A stretch of 44,996 nt of DNA from positions 52 to 45,047 of the forward strand of contig NZ_NRQU01000042.1 in assembly GCF_004119495.1 (NCBI RefSeq). The letters are read 5' to 3'. The number at the start of each line of letters is the position of its first letter. Position 1 is the first letter of the stretch. The translations under genes were made by a program, and so were the position numbers. The notes under the pieces are model-generated. The model was not told the origin of the DNA and did no database searches. It saw only the letters and a list, made by a program, of their open reading frames with translations. This document shows, piece by piece, positions 18,297-25,669 of this stretch. This DNA comes from Flavobacterium sp. YO12. Lineage in GTDB: Bacteria; Bacteroidota; Bacteroidia; Flavobacteriales; Flavobacteriaceae.

Positions 18297-19070
18297 ATGA
18301 AAAAAAACATTTTCATTCTTATTCTTTTCTTGATGCTTACAGGATTAAAAGCGCAAGAATCTGGAATGGTTCCGATAAAAGAGGGTTCATTTGTCCCTCT
18401 TTACGGAGCCACCTCCAAAAAACCTGTAGTTGTAAAATCGTTCTACATGGATATTTATCCTGTTACAAATAGTGAGTTTTTAAACTTCGTCAAAAAAAAT
18501 CCTTCGTATGCAAAATCTAAAATAAAAGGGATTTTTGCCGACAAAAGTTATTTGTCGTATTGGACTAATGATTTTGATTTTGGAAGTGCAAATCCTAAAT
18601 CACCTGTAACAAGTGTTTCTTGGTTTGCTGCCAAAAAATACTGCGAATGCCAAGGAAAACGATTACCTACAATGGATGAATGGGAATATGTGGCTATGGC
18701 CGATGAAAAAAAAGTTGATGCCAGAACTAAAAAACAATTCAATGAATACATCTTATCTTGGTATGAGAAATCGAGAACTTACGAAAATCAAATTGGAAAA
18801 ACTTTCAAAAATTATTGGGGAGTTTACGATATGCATGGTTTAGTTTGGGAATGGACATCCGATTTTAACAGCATTTTTTTATCTGGGGAATCGAGAAAAG
18901 ACAAAAGCAGCGACAAGAATTTATTCTGCGGAAGCGGTTCTGTAAATGCAACAGATTTAATGGATTATGCGGCATTTATGCGTTACGCTTTTAGAGGAAG
19001 TCTTAAAGCACAGTATTCTACTCGAAATCTAGGTTTTAGATGTGCCAGCGATACAAACCCAAAACGATAA
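18297..19070 (+). CDS. NirV-like formylglycine-generating-enzyme-fold protein
   Basis: A 257-residue exported protein (signal peptide ending GLKAQ, about residues 1-20) of the FGE-sulfatase/SUMF1 fold: SFYMDIYPVTNSEFLNFV, PVTSVSWFAAKKYCECQGKR, LPTMDEWEYVA, DMHGLVWEWTSDF and the C-terminal NLGFRCA are all present. The segment that carries the two copper-binding cysteines of true FGE reads DYAAFMRYAFRGS here and has none, so formylglycine formation is unlikely. NirV proteins with this fold are encoded beside nirK in other denitrifiers, and their job is not settled. It lies 16 nt after nirK and 16 nt before sco, so a role in NirK maturation is inferred. Confidence 0.85.
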   Translation: MKKNIFILILFLMLTGLKAQESGMVPIKEGSFVPLYGATSKKPVVVKSFYMDIYPVTNSEFLNFVKKNPSYAKSKIKGIFADKSYLSYWTNDFDFGSANPKSPVTSVSWFAAKKYCECQGKRLPTMDEWEYVAMADEKKVDARTKKQFNEYILSWYEKSRTYENQIGKTFKNYWGVYDMHGLVWEWTSDFNSIFLSGESRKDKSSDKNLFCGSGSVNATDLMDYAAFMRYAFRGSLKAQYSTRNLGFRCASDTNPKR

Positions 19071-19086
19071 CTTAAATTACTTTCAA

Positions 19087-19686
19087 ATGAAAAAAACAAT
19101 TATCGCTGTATTTATTCTCTTATTCTCTTTGCAAAGCTGTAAAGAGTCAGACAAGAAAAAGGATTCAGCACCTGTAAACAAAGAGATTAGTGATTTATCA
19201 ATTTACAATTTGCCATCAAAATGGACAACTCAAGACGGAAAAGATATTGAATTGAAAAGTCTAAAAGGAAATGTTCTTGTTATGGTTATGATTTACACCA
19301 GTTGTAAAGCTGCCTGCCCAAGATTAGTGGCAGATATGAGAGATATTGAATCGAAACTTAATAAAAGTACAAAACAGCATGTAAAACTTATTTTAGTGAG
19401 TATTGATCCCAAAACTGACACTCCAAAAAAACTAAAAGATTTCGCAATTGCTAATAAAATGAATCAAGATCCCTGGTTGTTTTTACGATCATCAGAAGAA
19501 AACACTCGTGAGTTTGCCGCAGTTTTGGCCGTTAATTACAAGCAGATCTCTCCAATAGATTTTTCGCATTCCAATATTATAAGCGTTTTTAATCCAGATG
19601 GAGAATTAATATTTCAGCAGGAAGGTTTGGGCGTAAACAATGACAAAACCATAACAACAATAAATCAAGAAGCAGAAAAAATTTAG
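19087..19686 (+). CDS. SCO1/SenC family copper chaperone lipoprotein
   Basis: A 199-residue lipoprotein (LQSC, C18) with a thioredoxin fold. The copper-binding pair is in YTSCKAACP (C73 and C77, CxxxC), with the distal ligand H161 in DFSHSNI; SIDPKTDTP is also typical of SCO proteins. Family members deliver or reduce copper for oxidases. As the third gene of the nirK unit it most likely supplies copper to NirK. ATG 19087 is chosen over a longer reading from 19042, which would overlap the preceding gene by 29 nt and put residues before the signal peptide. A terminator follows. Confidence 0.92.
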   Translation: MKKTIIAVFILLFSLQSCKESDKKKDSAPVNKEISDLSIYNLPSKWTTQDGKDIELKSLKGNVLVMVMIYTSCKAACPRLVADMRDIESKLNKSTKQHVKLILVSIDPKTDTPKKLKDFAIANKMNQDPWLFLRSSEENTREFAAVLAVNYKQISPIDFSHSNIISVFNPDGELIFQQEGLGVNNDKTITTINQEAEKI

Positions 19687-19712
19687 AAATAGTAAATAGG
19701 TTGATTAGTAGA

Positions 19713-19756
19713 AAAACAAGAGTAGATTTTAGGAATGGATCGGCTCTTGTTTTTTG
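19713..19756 (+). terminator. Terminator of the nirK unit
   Basis: Arms AAAACAAGAG (19713-19722) and CTCTTGTTTT (19744-19753), followed by more T, 27 nt after the sco stop. Confidence 0.7.
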
Positions 19757-19780
19757 TTTATAAGCCTTTTGTTAAATGTC

Positions 19781-20066
19781 GCCCCGCTGGGGCTTTAACA
19801 TGTCGCAGACGAACATTCTATAAATATACCGTCCCTCTGGGACTTCTCATCTGAATGTTTTTTTATTATTGAAATTATCGTTAAAATATATCTGTCTGAT
19901 CAATAGCTTCGGAGAAGCTAAATATTTATAGACAATATTATATTCAGGTTTTAAAGCTCCAGCGGAGCGATATATCCTATTCAATACAATTCCAAAATGT
20001 ATTGCTCCGCAGAGGCTTTTACATGTCGCAGACGAACATTCTATAAATATATCGTCCCTCTGGGAT
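19781..20066. repeat. Cluster of REP-like short hairpins with a 52-bp direct repeat
   Basis: Five hairpins with 3-nt loops plus one degenerate one: GCCCC-GCT-GGGGC (19781-19793), GTCCC-TCT-GGGAC (19831-19843), TAGCTTC-GGA-GAAGCTA (19904-19920), GCTCC-AGC-GGAGC (19956-19968), the imperfect GCTCC-GCA-GAGGC (20004-20016) and GTCCC-TCT-GGGAT (20054-20066). Two 52-bp direct copies (19791-19842 and 20014-20065) differ at two positions. The element CTATAAATAT borders hairpins in both orientations. The cluster fills the gap between two convergent genes and has no open frame. Confidence 0.85.
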
Positions 20067-20075
20067 TTTTTTATT

Positions 20076-21299
20076 TTACGAATGATCTTTTCTTATTGAG
20101 GTCATCATTAAAACTAATCCCAAAACAAGAAGCAAGCTGAATATCAAGACACTTTGATAATAAAATGTAATCGTCCCTTTTCCAAAAAAGAAAAACCCAC
20201 CTTGAAAAAACAACAAAACTTCGGTAGCAATATATCCTAAAATAAAACACTTTGCTCCATTTTTCATTACAGAAGAATCACCTGAAAGCATTTTATTTTG
20301 GACTAATATTCCAAACAAAAAACCGGTTATAATTCCTAAAGTTGTTAAGTGAATAAAACCAATTACAAAATTTCTAATTTGGTGTGAAACTTCGGCAATA
20401 TTTGGAAAAACTGTCAATAATTGAATCCCTATTTTCAGGAATAAAGAACACAAAGCTAAACTATAAAATAACATTGCAGTTCGATTCAAATTGGCTTTAA
20501 AATCGATTATTTGAGGTTTAAGCATTTTGTAGAAGTAAATAAAAGCGAGCAATTGCAATACAACTCCAAGAGTATTAATCCAATTCAAAATGTTATTTTC
20601 TACAAACCATCGAATAGGAAATGCAACTGTTAAAAAGATAGAAATAATCAAAAGAGAGTAAAACATCTTGAACTTTCGTTTATCAATTGTATGTTGAAAT
20701 TGTTTTAAAAACAAAGCTAAAACGGCAAACAAAAACCAGCCGTTAAACTGAAAATGAAGAAAAAACTGAATAGCTATTTGATAAAATGCACTTTGTTTGC
20801 CAAGCGTGCTAACTGCAGGACCTAAACACCAAACTCCAAAAGTAGACAAAATCATAAACAAAACAGACGATTTTAAAAATCTGACGGCAGGAGTTTTATC
20901 TTTAAAACTATCTTTCCAAACCAATCTGCAAAAAAGATAACTCAATAAAATATGCATGGTTGAAAAAATGATCGAAAACAAGGCATACCCCTGAACAGGA
21001 AAAGTAACCATCATTCCGATAACCGCAATTTCGGTACACCAAAACAAACGGCCATAAATAGGCTTCTCACTTTTTTCTTTCGGAATAAAAAAGTGCACAA
21101 TTAAAACATAAACCATCATATAAACCCAGCCCAGCATCGCCACATGAGAATGTGCATGCAACAGAAAACTATAGTTTATAAAGTCTAAAGGAAAAAGATA
21201 CACATACCGCATTAACAACCCGAAAACACAAGCAATCAAGAAATTAAAAAAGCAGCAAATAATCCAGTTTTTTTGAGAATACATTTTAAAAAATTCCAT
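20076..21299 (-). CDS. Heme-copper-oxidase-like multi-pass membrane protein, NO-island associated
   Basis: A 407-residue protein with about 12 membrane helices. Helix 2 holds LLHAHSHVAMLGW (H48, H50, H52), a later helix holds FLHFQFNGW (H182), and near the end VIGFIHLTTLGIITG (H317). These resemble heme-ligand helices of cbb3/NO-reductase proteins and of NnrS, but no HH pair or full active-site set is seen, so catalysis like qNor is doubtful. It lies downstream of ric on the same strand but after a terminator. A role in NO handling or heme/copper sensing is inferred from position only. An internal start at residue 6 is possible. Confidence 0.7.
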   Translation of the reverse strand: MEFFKMYSQKNWIICCFFNFLIACVFGLLMRYVYLFPLDFINYSFLLHAHSHVAMLGWVYMMVYVLIVHFFIPKEKSEKPIYGRLFWCTEIAVIGMMVTFPVQGYALFSIIFSTMHILLSYLFCRLVWKDSFKDKTPAVRFLKSSVLFMILSTFGVWCLGPAVSTLGKQSAFYQIAIQFFLHFQFNGWFLFAVLALFLKQFQHTIDKRKFKMFYSLLIISIFLTVAFPIRWFVENNILNWINTLGVVLQLLAFIYFYKMLKPQIIDFKANLNRTAMLFYSLALCSLFLKIGIQLLTVFPNIAEVSHQIRNFVIGFIHLTTLGIITGFLFGILVQNKMLSGDSSVMKNGAKCFILGYIATEVLLFFQGGFFFFGKGTITFYYQSVLIFSLLLVLGLVLMMTSIRKDHS

Positions 21300-21335
21300 T
21301 TTAAGAATATTAAAAGTAGTAAATAGTTGCCATAA

Positions 21336-21379
21336 AAAACACCGATAATACTCAATACTTTGACATTTATCGGTGTTTT
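21336..21379 (-). terminator. Terminator of the norB-ric unit
   Basis: Perfect arms AAAACACCGATAA (21336-21348) and TTATCGGTGTTTT (21367-21379), 20 nt past the minus-strand stop of ric. Confidence 0.85.
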
Positions 21380-21399
21380 CGACTATTAAAATTTAATCG

Positions 21400-22131
21400 T
21401 TATTCTACTTCAACAAATTCTTTCTCCAGAGCAACAGCTTTGGGAAACAAGATATTATTCTCTAAATGAATATGTTTATGTAAATCTTCCTCAAACTCTT
21501 TAAGCATTGCAAAAGTTACTCTGTACGTTGTACAAGCATCTGCAGGAGGTGTATAATTATTTGTCAGACTCGCAATTTCTCTAAAACGTTCTCCTTCATT
21601 GTCATGTTCATGCATCATCATTGCAATTGGGTTTGATACAGTACCAAACGAAGGCTGTGATAAAACTCCGTCAGATTCTTTTGTTTTCACCATTCTTTTT
21701 ACAAAAGGAAATAAAACCAACTCCTCTTTTTTCATATGCTGAGACAATTCTCCTGCACAACCTATAAACAACTCATTTATTCTAAATAACTCTGGATGGT
21801 TTGCTCCGTGTACTTTGCATAATTTATCTAAAAATGCAAGAAGAGTCTGCGATTTTTCCTCTACATAACGATGATGCGTTTTCTCTATATAATCTGCCAA
21901 TAAATCTAAAGGCCAAGAATTAAAGTCTATCGAACCATTATTTTCTGATTGTAAAACCTCATAAACACTTTGCAGTAAAGCATCAGAATCTATTTTTTGT
22001 TTTTCACATACTTCAGTTACTGTTCTGTTTCCTTTACAGCAAAAATCAATTCTATATTTTGAAAATACTGCAGCTGTTCTAAAATCCTGAGCTACAAAAG
22101 ATCCGATTGTTTTATTTTTTAAATTTTCCAT
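21400..22131 (-). CDS. ric: Iron-sulfur cluster repair di-iron protein (Ric/ScdA/YtfE)
   Basis: Cytoplasmic 243-residue protein that protects or rebuilds iron-sulfur clusters after nitrosative or oxidative damage. The N-terminal ScdA domain shows the paired cysteines DFCCKGNRT (C31-C32). The rest is a hemerythrin-like four-helix bundle with spaced His and Glu (HHRYVEEK, HMKKEELVLFP, MMHEHDNEGERF, HKHIHLENNILFPK). ATG 22131 is chosen because the longer reading starts at a TTG with no support. It follows norB by only 19 nt and shares its promoter, so NO reduction and NO-damage repair are made together. Confidence 0.93.
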   Translation of the reverse strand: MENLKNKTIGSFVAQDFRTAAVFSKYRIDFCCKGNRTVTEVCEKQKIDSDALLQSVYEVLQSENNGSIDFNSWPLDLLADYIEKTHHRYVEEKSQTLLAFLDKLCKVHGANHPELFRINELFIGCAGELSQHMKKEELVLFPFVKRMVKTKESDGVLSQPSFGTVSNPIAMMMHEHDNEGERFREIASLTNNYTPPADACTTYRVTFAMLKEFEEDLHKHIHLENNILFPKAVALEKEFVEVE

Positions 22132-22150
22132 GATAATCAATTTTTAATTT

Positions 22151-24388
22151 TTATTTGTTTTTATTTTTTAAGGTCAGGTCAAATACAAACCAAGCCATTG
22201 TTATAAATCCGATTCCGAATATAGAATCTCCTATTGCACGAAGCCATTTTAAGGTAATCATTGCCGGCTGCTGCATTAACTCAGAAGAACGAGCATACCA
22301 CATACCGTGATCAATACTTTCGATTGCCTGCCATACTCCAATTGGAAGTAAACTCAATATTGCCATCAAAAACAAACCAATATTTAAGCTCCAAAAAGTA
22401 ATTTTAAGCAGTTTAGTATTCCAGTTTACATTTCTATATAAACTTCTCAATACAAATAATACTAAACCTATTCCTAGCATTCCATAAACCCCAAACAAAG
22501 CGGTATGTCCGTGTAATGGCGTAGTATTTAAACCTTGTACATAATAAAGTGCGATTGGAGGATTGATAATAAATCCGAAAATTCCAGCTCCGAGAAAATT
22601 CCAAAATGCTACAGAAATCATAAAATAAATCGGCCATTTGTAATCAGCAATCCATTGTGTTGATTTTGAAATTTTATAGTTTTGATACGCTTCAAATCCA
22701 ATTAAAGTTAAAGGCACAACTTCTAATGCACTGAAAGTAGCTCCTAATGCCATAATTGCTGTTGGAGTTCCTGAGAAATACAAATGGTGAAAAGTTCCCA
22801 AAATACCTCCTGACATGAAAATAATCGTTGCAAACAAAACATTCAATGTTGCAGTTTTAGTTTTCAATAATCCTAGGCGAACAAACAAGAAAGCAATAAC
22901 CACCGTCGCAAATACTTCAAAGAATCCTTCAACCCAAAGGTGAACAACCCACCATCTCCAATATTCAGCAATAGCCAGATTGGTTTGTCTTCCCCACATT
23001 AAACCAGCTCCATAAAACATTGCAATTGCAGTACAAGAAACTAGGAATAAAATGATTAGATTTTTTTCTTCTGTTTTTTTCTTTAAAACTGGTATTAATG
23101 GACGAATCATTAAAGCAAGCCATAAAAACAATCCAACCAAAAGGAAAATCTGCCAAAAACGACCTAAATCAACATATTCATAACCTTGGTGACCAAACCA
23201 GAAGTTTTGTACTAAATTCAATTTCTGCATTACACCAAACCATTGTCCAGCCATTGAACCCAAAACAATTATCAATAAAGCAACGAATAAGAAGTTTACT
23301 CCAAAACATTGAAATTTAGGATCTTTACCTGAAACTGCTGGCGCAATATACAGTCCAGTTGCCAGCCAAGCTGTTGCGATCCAGAAAATAGCCAATTGTG
23401 TATGCCATGTTCTTGTTACGGCATAAGGTAAAATTTGATCGATTGGAATACCGTACAAACCATTTCCTTCAACACCATAATGAGCCGTTATTATCCCGAA
23501 CACCATTTGCAAAATCATTAACAAACTAACGATCCAGAAATATTTTGTAACCAACCCCATTGATGGAGTTTTACCTTGTTTAATGATTGGATCTTCTTTT
23601 GGAAGTGGAAATTCTTCCTCTTCACCTGATTTTGCATGATAAAACACTAAAATACCAACACTTAAAATCAATAAGATGATACTAACACCAGACCAAGCTA
23701 AAAGTTCTTTTGTTGCTTTATTGCCTACTAATTCATCTGCCGGCCAATTGTGCGTATACGAAATATCCGAATCAGGACGATTTGTAACCGTTGCCCATGT
23801 TGCCCAGAAGAAAAACGCATTCATTTTATGCATTTTCTCTTCATCTTTAATAGAGTTTTTAGGAATTGCATATTCCTCTCTCAGTTTATCGAATTTTGGA
23901 TCATTGGTAAAAAGACCTTTATAATATTCACTCAAACCTTCAATTGCCGCAACACGGTTTTCAGATATAGTAAGAACTCCTGTATTGGGATCATATCGAT
24001 TAGTTCGTACATCTTTTTGCAAACGAACTTTTAAGGCCGATTGTTTTTCCTCATCAAGTTCATCAAACTTTTTATTAAAGTCTTGTTGGGCAAATTTATC
24101 CAGTATAAAAACTGCCTCGCGATGCAGCCAATCTGCCGTCCAATCTGGCGCAACATAAGCACCGTGCCCCCAAATTGAGCCAACTTCTTGTCCGCCTATA
24201 CTCTGCCATATATTTTGTCCGTCCTTAATTTCTTCTTCAGAAAAAATAACTTTACCGCCATCAGAAACAATCTCTTTTGGTACCGGTGGAGCTTGTTGAT
24301 AAATTTCGTAGCCGTAATAACCTAATACAGAAAATGATATAGCCATTACTAAAATAAAGACTATCCACAATTTTTTTTCTCTTTTCAT
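22151..24388 (-). CDS. norB: Quinol-dependent nitric oxide reductase (qNor)
   Basis: Single-subunit enzyme of 745 residues that reduces two NO to N2O in the inner membrane with electrons from quinol. The N-terminal extracytoplasmic extension (IWQSIGGQEVGSIWGHGAYV, about 60-80, then WLHREAVFI) is the fused NorC-like region without a heme site, as in qNor. Then come the heme-copper helices: H329 (low-spin heme side), H483 and E487 in VVHLWVEGFFEVF, H534-H535, and H626/H628 in LHGHTALFG. All key ligands are present. It starts at ATG 14 nt after the operator copy B and is followed by ric. Confidence 0.96.
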   Translation of the reverse strand: MKREKKLWIVFILVMAISFSVLGYYGYEIYQQAPPVPKEIVSDGGKVIFSEEEIKDGQNIWQSIGGQEVGSIWGHGAYVAPDWTADWLHREAVFILDKFAQQDFNKKFDELDEEKQSALKVRLQKDVRTNRYDPNTGVLTISENRVAAIEGLSEYYKGLFTNDPKFDKLREEYAIPKNSIKDEEKMHKMNAFFFWATWATVTNRPDSDISYTHNWPADELVGNKATKELLAWSGVSIILLILSVGILVFYHAKSGEEEEFPLPKEDPIIKQGKTPSMGLVTKYFWIVSLLMILQMVFGIITAHYGVEGNGLYGIPIDQILPYAVTRTWHTQLAIFWIATAWLATGLYIAPAVSGKDPKFQCFGVNFLFVALLIIVLGSMAGQWFGVMQKLNLVQNFWFGHQGYEYVDLGRFWQIFLLVGLFLWLALMIRPLIPVLKKKTEEKNLIILFLVSCTAIAMFYGAGLMWGRQTNLAIAEYWRWWVVHLWVEGFFEVFATVVIAFLFVRLGLLKTKTATLNVLFATIIFMSGGILGTFHHLYFSGTPTAIMALGATFSALEVVPLTLIGFEAYQNYKISKSTQWIADYKWPIYFMISVAFWNFLGAGIFGFIINPPIALYYVQGLNTTPLHGHTALFGVYGMLGIGLVLFVLRSLYRNVNWNTKLLKITFWSLNIGLFLMAILSLLPIGVWQAIESIDHGMWYARSSELMQQPAMITLKWLRAIGDSIFGIGFITMAWFVFDLTLKNKNK

Positions 24389-24401
24389 TTCTTTTTAATT
24401 C

Positions 24402-24427
24402 AATAAAAGACATTTTTATCTTTTATT
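24402..24427. promoter_or_regulatory. Inverted-repeat operator upstream of norB (copy B)
   Basis: Arms AATAAAAGAC (24402-24411) and ATCTTTTATT (24418-24427) with a 6-nt spacer; one mismatch between the arms. Compared with copy A, only one arm base differs. It starts 14 nt before the norB ATG, just after the azurin terminator, and so lies in or next to the promoter. Confidence 0.75.
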
Positions 24428-24437
24428 TGTTTTTAAA

Positions 24438-24473
24438 AAAACTCCAAATCTTGTTTAATGGATTCGGAGTTTT
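24438..24473 (-). terminator. Terminator after the azurin gene
   Basis: Arms AAAACTCCAAATC (24438-24450) and GATTCGGAGTTTT (24461-24473) with one mismatch, just past the azurin stop on the minus strand. It separates the regulator-azurin unit from norB, which therefore needs its own promoter. Confidence 0.75.
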
Positions 24474-24479
24474 GGTTAT

Positions 24480-24998
24480 TTACTCAACAATCAATACACC
24501 TTTCATCATAGCCACGTGACCAGGGAAAGAGCAGATAAATGGATATGATCCTTTTTTATCAATTGTAAACTCGATTGTATCCTCTTCTCCTCCTCCTAAT
24601 AATTTAGTGTGAGCAATAATTGAAGCTTTTTCAGATTCTGGAATAAAATCAGTTGCTTTAGCATCATTCGCTTTCAAAGCAAAAGCCGCTTGATCTGTAC
24701 CTTCTTGAAGAACTACTAAATTATGTCCCATCGCTTCTTTTGGGATTTTACCAACATGTTTTAAAGTAAGCGTGATTGGTTTTCCTGCAACTGCTTTCAA
24801 TTCATTGGTGCTAAACTGCATTTGGTCGTTTCCTTCAATAACTAATACATTTTCTGCAGTTGAAGTTACTGGAGCAGCTTCTCCTTCTGTTGAAGTTTCT
24901 GTTTGCTCTTCAACTGGTGCAGTTTCTTTTTTACCGCAAGAAGTTATTGTTAAAAATCCCATTAGGATCAATAGTGAAATTTTGGTTTTTGTATTCAT
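24480..24998 (-). CDS. Azurin-family blue copper lipoprotein
   Basis: Periplasmic electron carrier, 172 residues. Lipobox ITSC with C21, then a Glu/Thr/Ala-rich linker (about 25-48) and the azurin cupredoxin domain. Type 1 copper ligands: H92 (MGHNLVV), C156 (PFICSFPGH), H161 and M165, with the spacing C-x4-H-x3-M of azurin. It could donate electrons to NirK or an oxidase; the partner is inferred from context. It lies 21 nt after the Rrf2 regulator gene and is probably co-transcribed with it, then ended by a hairpin. Confidence 0.93.
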   Translation of the reverse strand: MNTKTKISLLILMGFLTITSCGKKETAPVEEQTETSTEGEAAPVTSTAENVLVIEGNDQMQFSTNELKAVAGKPITLTLKHVGKIPKEAMGHNLVVLQEGTDQAAFALKANDAKATDFIPESEKASIIAHTKLLGGGEEDTIEFTIDKKGSYPFICSFPGHVAMMKGVLIVE

Positions 24999-25019
24999 TT
25001 TTTAGGTATTTATTTAATA

Positions 25020-25469
25020 TTAATCATTTATATTTAATGTCTTTAAAAAAAAGTCTCCTGATTTTACTCCTAATGCCAGCTGTTCGAGAGTAGTTTTAGT
25101 CAACATCTCTAAAAGTAAGCCTCTAATCTTTTTAAAATCATGATGAACTGGACACGGATGCTCTTCAGAACATTCTTTTAATCCAATACCGCAGCCTCTA
25201 TAAATTTTATCCCCATCAATGGCATCTACAATCTGAATTAATTTTATTGTTTTTAATGCCCCATTCGAAACTTCAAATCCTCCCCCAACTCCTTTAGCCG
25301 AATGAATTATTCCGCTTTTAGTCAAAATCTGCATAATCTTAGCCGTAAACGGTTCCGGCGAATCAATTTCCTTTGCCACATCCTTTATTCCAACCCTTAT
25401 TCCCTTTGTAGATTTCGTTGCAATAAAAATAGAAGCCCTAATTCCGTACTCACACGCTTTTGAAAACAT
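25020..25469 (-). CDS. Rrf2-family iron-sulfur regulator (NsrR-like)
   Basis: Transcription regulator of 149 residues. An N-terminal winged helix (CEYGIRASIFIA, VGIKDVAKEIDSPEPFTAKI, LTKSGIIHSAKGVGGGF) is followed by three cysteines C93, C100 and C106 in the pattern C-x6-C-x5-C, which should hold an iron-sulfur cluster. IscR and NsrR use similar triplets. The position beside NO-metabolism genes and the shared inverted repeats point to an NO-sensing repressor like NsrR. A copy of the repeat covers its own promoter, so it probably controls itself. An IscR-type role cannot be excluded by sequence alone. Confidence 0.9.
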   Translation of the reverse strand: MFSKACEYGIRASIFIATKSTKGIRVGIKDVAKEIDSPEPFTAKIMQILTKSGIIHSAKGVGGGFEVSNGALKTIKLIQIVDAIDGDKIYRGCGIGLKECSEEHPCPVHHDFKKIRGLLLEMLTKTTLEQLALGVKSGDFFLKTLNIND

Positions 25470-25490
25470 ATCTCATTAATTAATTCCATA

Positions 25491-25522
25491 CAAAATTATC
25501 TAATTTTATTATAAAAGACAAA
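25491..25522 (-). promoter_or_regulatory. Promoter of the Rrf2 regulator-azurin unit
   Basis: On the minus strand TTTG (25522-25519), 20 nt, then TAATTTTG (25498-25491): a full match to the Bacteroidota promoter TTTG-N19ish-TAnnTTTG. The -33 TTTG lies inside the inverted repeat copy C. Confidence 0.7.
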
Positions 25523-25535
25523 TTTATCTTTAATT
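25510..25535. promoter_or_regulatory. Inverted-repeat operator upstream of the Rrf2 gene (copy C)
   Basis: Arms TATAAAAGAC (25510-25519) and ATCTTTAATT (25526-25535) with a 6-nt spacer. Each arm matches the consensus from the nirK and norB sites at 9 of 10 positions. It lies 41 nt before the ATG and covers the -33 element, as expected for autorepression. Confidence 0.7.
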
Positions 25536-25632
25536 AATTTTCTAAAACAAAAACTTATTTATAACCAAAATAATTTAGAACCGCTAAAACACTTATTTGA
25601 CCTAAAATTCATATAAAAACCAATTTTAATTT

Positions 25633-25640
25633 TAACTTTG
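25633..25640 (+). promoter_or_regulatory. Probable -7 box for the NYN-domain gene
   Basis: TAACTTTG matches TAnnTTTG, 29 nt before the ATG at 25670. Confidence 0.4.
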
Positions 25641-25669
25641 AGAATACTAATTTTTCTAATATTGAAATA

